Assembly: GCA_947456845.1 (NCBI GenBank)
Contig: CANGUJ010000114.1
Span: 1-9,756 of the forward strand
Reading direction: 5' to 3'
DNA from: Burkholderiales bacterium
Lineage (GTDB): Bacteria; Pseudomonadota; Gammaproteobacteria; Burkholderiales; JAEUOS01
DNA: 9,756 bases
Shown piece after piece: positions 1 to 6,558 of this stretch. The translations under genes and the position numbers were made by a program. The notes beneath the pieces were generated by a model that was not told the origin of the DNA, did not search any database, and was given only the letters and a program-made list of their open reading frames with translations. How positions within the stretch are numbered: position 1 is the stretch's first letter; each line of letters opens with the position of its first letter.

Positions 1-259
1 GCGCGTGCGCAGGTGCTGAGGCGGCCGGCGAGGCCGCCGGGGGCGCCCATCCCGAGACCGGCGCATCGCCCACGCCGTGCACGCCCAGGCAACCCGCGTG
101 CAGGCCGTGCGCGGCGTGGCCCGCGTGGACATGCTCGATCGCATGGCCGAGTGCGTGCATGGCCGCGGCGTGCTGCGCCGCGATGAGCAGCAGGGACAGC
201 AGAAGGCGCCTGATGGCGCGGGCTGCGCCGGGGTGGAGGTCTGGCAAGAAGGGGCGCAC
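1..259 (-). CDS. Partial small His-rich signal-bearing protein, DUF2946-like
   Basis: Function is unknown. The visible 86 codons, read leftwards, begin with GTG directly after an in-frame TAG and run off the left edge. Residues about 20-35 form an Arg-Arg-led hydrophobic stretch (RRLLLSLLLIAAQHAAAMHA) like a signal peptide or N-terminal anchor. It is followed by a His-rich segment and a Cys near residue 63 (HAGCLGVHGVGDAP), then an Ala/Pro-rich tail. A hydrophobic N-terminus followed by His and Cys residues in a short protein resembles the DUF2946 family, whose genes often sit near metal-uptake or TonB-receptor genes. That family call is from memory and tentative. No clear Shine-Dalgarno sequence precedes the GTG, but a good promoter lies just upstream at 300-329 and would give a leader of roughly 35 bases. 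An open frame on the opposite strand (77-352) lacks protein-like features. Confidence 0.45.
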   Translation of the reverse strand, partial: MRPFLPDLHPGAARAIRRLLLSLLLIAAQHAAAMHALGHAIEHVHAGHAAHGLHAGCLGVHGVGDAPVSGWAPPAASPAASAPAHA

Positions 260-299
260 CTACGGCGGCGCTTAACGGCACTTAATGAAACAGGGTTGC

Positions 300-329
300 A
301 TTATAAGCCGCCCGCCGGGCACCACGCAA
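300..329 (-). promoter_or_regulatory. Candidate sigma-70 promoter for the leftward small gene
   Basis: Read on the minus strand, TTGCGT (329-324) is followed after 18 bases by a perfect TATAAT (305-300). Transcription would start near 293 and run into the GTG at 259. The site is an AT-rich island in GC-rich surroundings and supports a real leftward gene at the window edge. Confidence 0.5.
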
Positions 330-494
330 CGTCATGCGTGCCGCGGCGTTGACGCACCATGCCGGGCCCGGTACGATGCCTGTGTCGCGAAGGCGTCGCA
401 GTGGTCGTCAAGCGCCGTTGCGATCGGATGGAATATTTCGCCGGAGCAACTGTTATCCCATGGCGGAACCCTACCGTCGAATCCATTTCATCCC

Positions 495-500
495 AGGAGG
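495..500 (+). promoter_or_regulatory. Ribosome binding site of cytochrome c'
   Basis: AGGAGG lies six bases before the ATG at 507. The open frame extends upstream to 285, so this site, together with the signal peptide that starts right after it, fixes the start at 507. Confidence 0.9.
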
Positions 501-506
501 AAGTTC

Positions 507-956
507 ATGAAGAAAGTGCTGTTGGGTGCGGCAGTCCTCGGCGCCATCGTCGCCGGCAGCGTGCAGGCTCAGGTCCCCGCGGACCGCTCGGTTGTCTATC
601 GCAAGGCGGGTTTCCAGATCATGGCCAATCATGTGGGCCGCATCAGTGCGCACATCAAGGGCGAGCGCAGCCTCACCGCGGCACAACTCGAACTGAGCGC
701 CCAGGTCGTCGATGACATGGCCAAGGTGCTGTTCGACGGTTTCATCGACGGCACCGACCAGTCCGCCAACACCAAGGCCAAGCCGGAAATCTGGAAGGAG
801 TTCGCCAAGTTCAAGGAAGGGCAGACGCGGCTCGTGGGCGAGACAGGCAAGCTCATGGTTGCCGCCAAGAGCGGCGACAAGGCGGCGCTTCAAGCGGCCT
901 TCGGCGGCGTAGGTGCCGCATGCAAGGCCTGCCACGACACCTATCGCGCGCAGTAG
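507..956 (+). CDS. Cytochrome c' (class II c-type cytochrome), periplasmic
   Basis: A 149-residue precursor of a four-helix-bundle heme protein that binds NO and CO, linked in other bacteria to protection against nitric oxide. Residues 1-21 are a Sec signal peptide with a likely cut after VQA, leaving about 128 residues, the normal family size. The single heme site lies at the far C-terminus as is typical: Cys139, Cys142 and His143 (CKACH), with Arg147 in the usual proximal position. The N-terminal helix (VVYRKAGFQIMANHVGRI) aligns with the Alcaligenes/Achromobacter protein as I remember it. There the distal residue is Leu16; here the aligned residue is Phe36 (Phe15 mature). The longer open frame from 285 is discounted because AGGAGG and the signal peptide point to 507. 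The gene stands alone, ends in a strong terminator and faces a cytochrome b561-type gene. The family symbol in some species is cycP. Confidence 0.95.
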   Translation: MKKVLLGAAVLGAIVAGSVQAQVPADRSVVYRKAGFQIMANHVGRISAHIKGERSLTAAQLELSAQVVDDMAKVLFDGFIDGTDQSANTKAKPEIWKEFAKFKEGQTRLVGETGKLMVAAKSGDKAALQAAFGGVGAACKACHDTYRAQ

Positions 957-976
957 ATCCGCCCGCGTTCGACGGG

Positions 977-1006
977 AAGGCCGGGGAGACCCGGCCTTTT
1001 TTGTTT
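977..1006 (+). terminator. Intrinsic terminator after cytochrome c'
   Basis: A perfect seven-pair stem, GGCCGGG (979-985) with CCCGGCC (990-996), closes a GAGA loop. It is flanked by AA (977-978) that can pair with the first two T, and is followed by six T (997-1002) and more T after one G. It starts 20 bases after the stop codon. There is no matching T run for the opposite direction, so it should act mainly rightwards. Confidence 0.9.
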
Positions 1007-1065
1007 CGGACGGGGGGCGCAACGGCGGAGCATGGGGCGCCGGCCCGGAACAGCCCCCGGCGCGC

Positions 1066-1761
1066 CTACCTGGCCGCGTTGACCAGCAAGGCCACACCCG
1101 CACCGCTGGCGGCCAGCACCACGAGGGCGAGCACGGCGCTGCCGTGGCGCGACTCGGCGACGGCGCCGCGCACGCGCTTGACCCCGGTGATCATCGGGCG
1201 TACCAGGTTCTCCCGGTGGTAGAAGAAATGGAAGGCGATGGCGGCGATGTGCAGCACTACCAGGGCGAGAATGACCTTCTCGTTGAAATGGTGCAGCCCG
1301 GTGAGCCTGTCGGACAGTTCCTTGCCGACCCACTTGTACAGCGGCCCTTCAAAGGCGATGTCGTCGTTGACGAACAGGCCCGAGACCGCCTGGAACAGCA
1401 GCACGGCCAGCATGGCGAGGACCGAGAGCGCGCCCAGGGCGTTGTGCCCGGGCGAAGGCCTGTGACCGGCGCGGTCGAACATGCCCTTGAGGTAGGCGAT
1501 CACGGCGCCGGGCCCGCGCACGAAGGCGGCGAAGCGCGCCTGGGTGCCGCCGACGAAACCCCAGACGAGGCGGAAAACCAGCAGCGTCAGGATGCCGTAG
1601 CCGCTCCAGACGTGGTAGGTGAAGGCGTCGCCGCCGATCTTGATGGTGACGAACGATGTGACTACCAGCGCGAGCAACGCCCAGTGGAACAGGCGTACGC
1701 CGATGTCCCACACCGGAACCTCGCGCTCGGCATCGGCAGACTGATGTTGGGATTCGGCCAT
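1066..1761 (-). CDS. Cytochrome b561-type membrane protein (cytochrome b/b6 domain)
   Basis: A 231-residue integral membrane b-type cytochrome of the Ni/Fe-hydrogenase cytochrome b / prokaryotic b561 group, which passes electrons between the quinone pool and a periplasmic partner. An N-terminal VWDIGVRLFHW motif places His26 in the first helix. His50 follows in the second (TYHVWSGYG), and a C-terminal HIAAIAFHFFYHRENLVRPM block supplies His171, His178 and His182. Helices lie at roughly 24-41, 50-72, 108-131 and 162-181, with a fifth at 209-229. These histidines are the expected ligands for two b hemes. The start ATG at 1761 has only a weak GGAA-type ribosome site. The gene follows secF by 77 bases on the same strand, but a candidate promoter in that gap suggests separate control. 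It is convergent with cytochrome c', a plausible electron partner. The natural acceptor or donor cannot be read from the sequence. Confidence 0.92.
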   Translation of the reverse strand: MAESQHQSADAEREVPVWDIGVRLFHWALLALVVTSFVTIKIGGDAFTYHVWSGYGILTLLVFRLVWGFVGGTQARFAAFVRGPGAVIAYLKGMFDRAGHRPSPGHNALGALSVLAMLAVLLFQAVSGLFVNDDIAFEGPLYKWVGKELSDRLTGLHHFNEKVILALVVLHIAAIAFHFFYHRENLVRPMITGVKRVRGAVAESRHGSAVLALVVLAASGAGVALLVNAAR

Positions 1762-1794
1762 GTTTCGTTTCCGCGAAAGAAAGGGTCATCGGCG

Positions 1795-1823
1795 ATTTTA
1801 CGGGTCCGGTTCGCGGCGGTCGA
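1795..1823 (-). promoter_or_regulatory. Candidate promoter for the cytochrome b561-type gene
   Basis: On the minus strand, TCGACC (1823-1818, four of six matches to TTGACA) is separated by 17 bases from TAAAAT (1800-1795, five of six matches to TATAAT). The start point would be near 1788, giving a leader of about 27 bases. It lies in the only AT-rich patch of the secF-cytochrome gap. Confidence 0.4.
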
Positions 1824-1838
1824 CGCGCGCCTGCGTCG

Positions 1839-2816
1839 CTAGACGACGGCGCCGTCGTTGGCGGTCTTGTCCCGCACCGGCTTGACGAGGTCTTCACGTG
1901 ACACCCCCAGCCACATCACGATGGGGCTTGCGACCAGCACCGACGAGTAAATGCCGAACAGGATGCCGATGGTCAGCGCGAGCGCGAAGTAGTGCAGCGT
2001 GGGGCCGCCGAAGATGAGCATCGATGTGACCATCAGCTGGGTGCTGCCGTGGGTGATGATGGTGCGCGAGATCGTGCTGGTGATGGCGTGGTTGATGACT
2101 TCCGGAACCGACAGGCCGCGGCGCTTGCGGAAGGTCTCGCGCACCCGGTCGAACACCACCACAGACTCGTTGACGGAATAACCGAGCACCGCCAGCACCG
2201 CCGCGAGCACGGAGAGCGAGAACTCCCACTGGAAAAACGCGAAGAATCCCAGGATGATCACCACGTCGTGCATGTTGGCGATGATCGCTGCAAGCGAGAA
2301 TTTCCACTCGAAGCGCATCGCCAGGTAGGCCATGATGCCCGCGCACACCACGAGAAGGGCCAGGGCGCCGTCGGCGGCGAGTTCCTTGCCCACCTGCGGA
2401 CCGACGAATTCCACCCGGGTGATCTTGCCCCCGGGCCCGCCCTGCGCGATCACCTGTTCGGCGAAGCGCGTCTGGTCGAAAGTCGCTTTCTTGGTCTGTT
2501 CGTCGGTCCTGCTGATGGCCGGGTTGGCGGCGTCCTTGGCCGCCAGGCGGATCATCACGTCGCGCGAGGTGCCGAAGTTCTGCACCTGCGGCTCATGCAG
2601 ACCGGCGCGCTCGAGGGCGCCGCGCAGGCCTTCCAGGTTGGCCGCCTGCTCGTAACGGGCCTCGATGACCACGCCCCCGGTGAACTCGATCGAGAAATTG
2701 AGTCCGCGCAGGACCAGAAACACGACCGCCAGGACGAACGTGGTCAGCGAAATCACGTTGAACACCAGCGCGTGCTTCATGAACGGGATGTCGCGCTTGA
2801 TGCGAAAGAATTCCAT
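1839..2816 (-). CDS. secF: Protein translocase subunit SecF
   Basis: A 325-residue inner-membrane subunit of the SecDF-YajC complex, which uses the proton motive force to pull exported proteins out of the SecYEG channel on the periplasmic side. Helix 1 is at about 14-37 and is followed by the short periplasmic domain with the FSIEFTGG motif (41-48) and VGPQVGKEL (138-146). Helices 2-6 occupy about 147-303 and include the conserved GYSVNESVVVFDRVRE block (212-227). The length matches the family (E. coli about 323). The ATG at 2816 has a GGAG (2825-2822) five bases upstream. The gene starts 36 bases after the secD stop and is surely co-transcribed with it. Nothing is missing or broken. Confidence 0.98.
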   Translation of the reverse strand: MEFFRIKRDIPFMKHALVFNVISLTTFVLAVVFLVLRGLNFSIEFTGGVVIEARYEQAANLEGLRGALERAGLHEPQVQNFGTSRDVMIRLAAKDAANPAISRTDEQTKKATFDQTRFAEQVIAQGGPGGKITRVEFVGPQVGKELAADGALALLVVCAGIMAYLAMRFEWKFSLAAIIANMHDVVIILGFFAFFQWEFSLSVLAAVLAVLGYSVNESVVVFDRVRETFRKRRGLSVPEVINHAITSTISRTIITHGSTQLMVTSMLIFGGPTLHYFALALTIGILFGIYSSVLVASPIVMWLGVSREDLVKPVRDKTANDGAVV

Positions 2817-2852
2817 GGCTGCTCCGGTCCGTTGTCTTGTGTGCCGCCGGCC

Positions 2853-4757
2853 TCAGGATTTGGCCGGCGCCTTGGAGGGGGTTGCTTCGGGACGCCAGAC
2901 CTCTCCGATGGAGATGTGCAGCAGCCTCTTGCGCGACCCGTAGATCAGGTTGACGATGCCGCGCGAGACGACCACTGACGAGAAAATCGAGGTGAGGATG
3001 CCCAGGCAGTGGACGACGGCGAACCCGCGCACGGCGCCAGAACCGAAGATCAGCAGCGCCAGGCCGGCGATGAGCGTGGTGACGTTGGAATCGAGGATGG
3101 TCCCGAACGCGCGTTCATAACCCGCCGCGATGGCCGCCTGCGCGGAGGCGCCGCCGCGCAGCTCCTCACGGATGCGCTCGTTGATGAGCACGTTCGCGTC
3201 GATGGCCATGCCGAGGGTCAGCGCGATGGCCGCGATGCCCGGCAGGGTGAGGGTCGCCTGCAGAAGGGAGAGGAGGGCGATCAGGAACAGCAGGTTGGAC
3301 GCCAGCGCGATGACCGATATCAGGCCGAAAAGCATGTAGTAGGCGATCATGAACACGGCGATCGCGGCAAATCCGTACAAAGTGGACTTGAAGCCCTTGG
3401 CGATGTTGTCGGCGCCAAGGCTTGGTCCGATGGTGCGCTCCTCGACGATTTCCATCGGCGCTGCCAGCGCGCCGGAGCGCAGCAGGAGCGCCACGTCATT
3501 GGCCTCCTGCGTGGTCATCTTGCCGCTGATCTGCACCCGGCCGCCGGCGATTTCGGTACGGATTACCGGCGCGGTGACGACCTCGCCCTTGCCTTTTTCC
3601 ATCAGCAGGATGGCCATGCGCTTGCCGACATTTTCGCGGGTGAGTTCCTTGAAGATGCGGCCCCCTTGCGAATCGAGGGACAGGTGGACCGCCGGTTCCT
3701 GGGTCTGGCCGTCGAAGCCCGGTTGGGCGTCGGTGAGGCGGTCGCCGGTGAGCTGCACCTGCTTGCGCACCAGGATGGGCTGGCCGCCGCGCTCTGAGTA
3801 CTTTTCGCAGCCAAACGGTACCTGGCCGGAAGCGAAGGCGGCGCTTTCCTCGGGCGATTCGCATACCATGCGCAACTCGAGCGACGCGGTGCGCCCCAGA
3901 ATGCTCTTCACCTGGGCGGGATCCTGCACGCCGGGCAATTGCACGACGATGCGGTCGGAACCCTGCTGCTGGATGATCGGTTCAGCCACGCCCAGCGCGT
4001 TGATGCGGTTGTTGAAGGTGGTGATGTTCTGCTTGAGCGCGTTTTCCTGGACGCGGCGCTCGGCTTCGGGCTTGATGGTGGCCGTGATTTTCAGGTCGGA
4101 TCCGTCATTGCCGTCCGCCAGCGCGAGGTCAGCGACAGAGTCGCCGATCACGCCGCGCGCGGCGGCGCGCGTGGCCTCGTCGCGGAACCTTACCGTGATG
4201 GAATTGGCCTGGCGCTCGATGCCGGCATGGCGGATGTTCTTGTCGCGCAGCAGGGTCCTCAGGTCGCCGGTGAGGGCATCCAGGCGCTTCGACAGCGCCG
4301 CCTTCATGTCCACCTGGTAGAGAAAATGCACGCCGCCGCGCAGGTCGAGACCCAGGTACATCGGCAGGGCATGCAGGCTGGTCAGCCATTTCGGGGAATT
4401 CGACAGCAGGTTGAGCGCCACGGTGAACGGCTCATCGCGGTCTTCCGGGTTGGGCTTTTTCTTGTCGGGATTGAGCGCGTTGTCTAGGATGTCGCGCGCC
4501 TTCAGCTGCGTGTCGGTGTCGCGGAAGCGTGCCTTGATGCTGTTGGCATCGAAGAAAAGGCCGGTAGTCTCGATCGCGGCGCCCTTCAATACCGCCTCCA
4601 CGCGGGCGCGCACCGTTTCGTCGATCTTGATCGTCGCCTTGGCGCTCGACACCTGAACCGCCGGCGCCTCCCCGAAGAAGTTCGGGGTGGTATAGACCAG
4701 GCCTGTCATCAGCGCCAGGCAGATGATGATGTATTTCCAGACGGGATATCGATTCAT
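2853..4757 (-). CDS. secD: Protein translocase subunit SecD
   Basis: A 634-residue partner of SecF in the SecDF-YajC complex. Helix 1 is at residues 8-26. A large periplasmic region follows, with the LGLDLRGG signature (135-142), a P1 head region, and a second conserved block around 250-290 (NNRINALGVAEP, VVQLPGVQDP). Five more helices fill about 456-605 and contain the TLGMAIDANVLINERIRE block (514-531). The start at 4757 (MNRYPVWKY) is chosen because this is where family similarity begins. The frame stays open upstream to 5219, but that part would overlap yajC and is Arg/Pro-rich shadow sequence. The ribosome site is weak (ACAGG). The C-terminus has a tail of about 17 residues past the end of the E. 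coli protein, ending in SIGEVWRP plus an Ala/Pro/Lys stretch. It follows yajC by 95 bases. Confidence 0.98.
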   Translation of the reverse strand: MNRYPVWKYIIICLALMTGLVYTTPNFFGEAPAVQVSSAKATIKIDETVRARVEAVLKGAAIETTGLFFDANSIKARFRDTDTQLKARDILDNALNPDKKKPNPEDRDEPFTVALNLLSNSPKWLTSLHALPMYLGLDLRGGVHFLYQVDMKAALSKRLDALTGDLRTLLRDKNIRHAGIERQANSITVRFRDEATRAAARGVIGDSVADLALADGNDGSDLKITATIKPEAERRVQENALKQNITTFNNRINALGVAEPIIQQQGSDRIVVQLPGVQDPAQVKSILGRTASLELRMVCESPEESAAFASGQVPFGCEKYSERGGQPILVRKQVQLTGDRLTDAQPGFDGQTQEPAVHLSLDSQGGRIFKELTRENVGKRMAILLMEKGKGEVVTAPVIRTEIAGGRVQISGKMTTQEANDVALLLRSGALAAPMEIVEERTIGPSLGADNIAKGFKSTLYGFAAIAVFMIAYYMLFGLISVIALASNLLFLIALLSLLQATLTLPGIAAIALTLGMAIDANVLINERIREELRGGASAQAAIAAGYERAFGTILDSNVTTLIAGLALLIFGSGAVRGFAVVHCLGILTSIFSSVVVSRGIVNLIYGSRKRLLHISIGEVWRPEATPSKAPAKS

Positions 4758-4852
4758 GATGCCTGTGGCCAGAAAAACCGGGGCCCGTGAGTTTGGGAAA
4801 CGGGGGCTTCGCGCAGCCCCGCGGAGCGGGCGGGTCGCCGCGTCCCGAAAAA

Positions 4853-5188
4853 TCAGTCTTCCTTGACCGCGCCCTTGAGCGTGCCCTTGGGCAGCAGGGT
4901 CTGGACGGCGCCGCGCTGCACCGTGATCTGCGTGTTGTCCGCGACTTCCACGATAACGTAGGAGTCGCTCACTTTCGCGATGCGGCCGAGGATGCCGCCG
5001 GCGGACACCACCTCGTCGCCGCTCTTGAGGGCCTCGACCATGGCCTTGTGTTCCTTCTGGCGCTTCATTTGAGGACGGATCATCATGAAGTACAGCAGGA
5101 CGAACATGAGGACGATGGGCAGCAGGCCCACCAGGCCGTCGCCGGCGCCGCCGCCCGCGGCTTGCGCATATGCATTGGAAATGAACAC
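4853..5188 (-). CDS. yajC: YajC, preprotein translocase accessory subunit
   Basis: A 111-residue single-span membrane protein that joins SecD and SecF; its exact role is still poorly defined in the family. The start is a GTG at 5188, giving the typical MFISNAYAQAAGGG N-terminus, with GGAG (5198-5195) six bases upstream. The same frame is open further upstream to 5323, but that part is not family-like. The membrane span is at about 19-37 and is followed by the basic IRPQMKRQKEH motif. A cytoplasmic domain comes next with LKSGDEVVSAGGILGRI (54-70) and ITVQRGAVQTLLPKGTLK. The length matches the family. It lies between tgt and secD, 71 bases after the tgt stop. It may have its own promoter. Confidence 0.97.
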   Translation of the reverse strand: MFISNAYAQAAGGGAGDGLVGLLPIVLMFVLLYFMMIRPQMKRQKEHKAMVEALKSGDEVVSAGGILGRIAKVSDSYVIVEVADNTQITVQRGAVQTLLPKGTLKGAVKED

Positions 5189-5194
5189 GAGAGG

Positions 5195-5198
5195 CTCC
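5195..5198 (-). promoter_or_regulatory. Ribosome binding site selecting the GTG start of yajC
   Basis: GGAG on the minus strand, six bases before GTG 5188. It decides between this start and the longer open frame, and agrees with the usual YajC N-terminus. Confidence 0.8.
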
Positions 5199-5225
5199 AG
5201 GAAAGACGTTGCAGAACAACCCAAA

Positions 5226-5234
5226 ATTTTATCA
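5226..5234 (-). promoter_or_regulatory. Candidate extended -10 promoter for yajC-secD-secF
   Basis: On the minus strand TGATAAAAT (5234-5226) fits the extended -10 pattern TGnTATAAT with one mismatch. No good -35 is seen at the right distance (GGTAAT at 17 bases). It sits in the tgt-yajC gap and would start transcription about 30 bases before the yajC GTG, allowing the sec genes to be expressed apart from tgt. Confidence 0.35.
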
Positions 5235-5259
5235 TGCCCGCCTGCCGCATTACCCGAGC

Positions 5260-6387
5260 CTATGTGGTCCCGGCCGCGCAGTCGCGTTCGAAGGCGGCCC
5301 GCGCCGCGCCAAAAGCGCCGCATTCGATGGCCCCGCGCAGCTCGCGCATCAGCGCCTGGTAGTAATGCAGGTTGTGGATGGTGTTGAGTTGGGCGCCGAG
5401 GATCTCCCCCACCTTGTGCAGGTGGTGCAGGTAGGCGCGCGTGAAGTTGCGGCAGGTGTAGCAGGCGCAGGTTTCGTCCACCGGACGGGTGTCAGCCCTG
5501 AAACGGGCGTTTTTCAGGCGCACGTCGCCGAAACGCGTGAACAGGTGGCCGTTCCGGGCGTTCCGGGTGGGCATGACGCAATCGAACATGTCCACGCCCG
5601 CGGCCACGCCGGCCACCAGGTCCTCCGGGGTGCCCACGCCCATCAGGTAGCGCGGCTTGTCGGCCGGCAGGCGCGGGGCCGTGTACTCGAGTACCCGCAT
5701 CATGTCCGCCTTCGGCTCCCCCACCGAAAGGCCGCCGATCGCGTAGCCCGGAAAACCTATGTCGACCAGGCCGGCGAGCGATTCGTCGCGCAGGTTCTCG
5801 TACATGCCGCCCTGCACGATGCCGAACAAGGCGTTGGGGTTTTCCAGCCGGTCGAATTCTGCACGGCTGCGCCGGGCCCAGCGCAGCGACATTGCCATGG
5901 AATCCCGCGCCTCGTGCTCCGTGACCGGGCGGCCGTCGATTTCGTACGGGGTGCACTCGTCGAATACCATCACCACATCGGAATCGAGGACGCGCTGGAT
6001 GCGCATCGATTCCTCCGGCGTGAGAAACAGCCGGTCGCCATTGACCGGCGACGCGAAACGCACGCCTTCCTCGCTGATCTTGCGCAGGTCTCCCAGGCTC
6101 CATACCTGGAAACCGCCTGAATCGGTGAGGACGGGCTTGTTCCAGCCCATGAACTTGTGCAACCCGCCATGCGCGGCGATGACCTCGAGCCCGGGGCGCA
6201 GCCAGAGATGGAAAGTGTTGCCGAGGATGATCTGCGCCCCGATGGCGTCCAGGTCGGCCGGTGTCATGGCCTTGACCGTGCCGTAGGTCCCGACCGGCAT
6301 GAAAACCGGTGTTTCGACGGTTCCGCGGCGGAGCGCAAGCGCACCGCGGCGCGCTCGACCATCGGTCGTCTTCAGTTTGAATTGCAT
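5260..6387 (-). CDS. tgt: Queuine/preQ1 tRNA-ribosyltransferase (tRNA-guanine transglycosylase)
   Basis: Exchanges guanine 34 for preQ1 in the anticodon of tRNAs for Asp, Asn, His and Tyr, a step in queuosine synthesis. The protein has 375 residues, the same as E. coli. The catalytic base is Asp89 in DSGGFQ and the nucleophile is Asp269 in DMFDCVMPTRNARNG. The GIVQGG loop (189-194) and GGLSVGEP (218-225) contact the base. Zinc ligands are Cys307, Cys309, Cys312 (CACYTC) and His338 (NTIHN). The start ATG at 6387 (MQFKLKTTDG) matches the family. The frame continues 24 codons upstream, but that part is Pro/Thr/Arg-rich and not family-like. Neither start has a good ribosome site. The gene heads the classical tgt-yajC-secD-secF run. 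queA, often the upstream neighbour, is absent; a ZIP transporter is there instead, 171 bases away. Confidence 0.98.
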   Translation of the reverse strand: MQFKLKTTDGRARRGALALRRGTVETPVFMPVGTYGTVKAMTPADLDAIGAQIILGNTFHLWLRPGLEVIAAHGGLHKFMGWNKPVLTDSGGFQVWSLGDLRKISEEGVRFASPVNGDRLFLTPEESMRIQRVLDSDVVMVFDECTPYEIDGRPVTEHEARDSMAMSLRWARRSRAEFDRLENPNALFGIVQGGMYENLRDESLAGLVDIGFPGYAIGGLSVGEPKADMMRVLEYTAPRLPADKPRYLMGVGTPEDLVAGVAAGVDMFDCVMPTRNARNGHLFTRFGDVRLKNARFRADTRPVDETCACYTCRNFTRAYLHHLHKVGEILGAQLNTIHNLHYYQALMRELRGAIECGAFGAARAAFERDCAAGTT

Positions 6388-6558
6388 CGGACTGTGCGGA
6401 AAGGTTGGCGTTCGGGGGGTATGCGGCGGCGCTGGACTGGATTGGCGCGTCTCCCGCATCGCCGGCTACGCAAGCAGAGGTCGGCAGGAAGGTGGCGCCG
6501 GAGCCGCGCCGGGCGCCTGCAATCGCGCCCGCCAGCGTCCGGGGCGGGTTCGGGTGAC

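Noticed and set aside
21..37. Inverted repeat GCGGCC/GGCCGC near the left edge
   Set aside because: It lies within the Ala/Pro-rich coding tail of the small gene and is what such GC-rich codons produce; no T run follows.
913..1842. Long plus-strand open frame of 309 codons
   Set aside because: It lies antisense to the cytochrome b561-type gene, is rich in Gly, Glu, Arg and His with no membrane or domain pattern, and arises from GC-rich codon bias.
1992..2978. Plus-strand open frame of 328 codons
   Set aside because: Antisense to secF and the secD tail; low-complexity His/Arg/Asp composition and no ribosome site.
4803..4820. Hairpin GGGGCT/AGCCCC in the yajC-secD gap as a terminator
   Set aside because: No T run follows on the minus strand, and the genes on both sides belong to one complex. 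At most it could be a processing or attenuation site.
4758..5219. N-terminal extension of SecD in the same open frame
   Set aside because: It would overlap yajC almost completely and is Arg/Pro-rich; SecD similarity starts at MNRYPVWKY (4757).
5209..6120. Plus-strand open frame of 303 codons
   Set aside because: Antisense to tgt, which has all catalytic residues and full length.
6388..6459. Twenty-four-codon extension of tgt
   Set aside because: Pro/Thr/Ser-rich, no ribosome site, and the protein from 6387 already has the exact family length.
6388..6558. Regulatory element or small gene in the zip-tgt gap
   Set aside because: I looked for promoters, terminators and short frames and found only GC-rich sequence with self-complementary GGCGCC copies; nothing specific enough to call.
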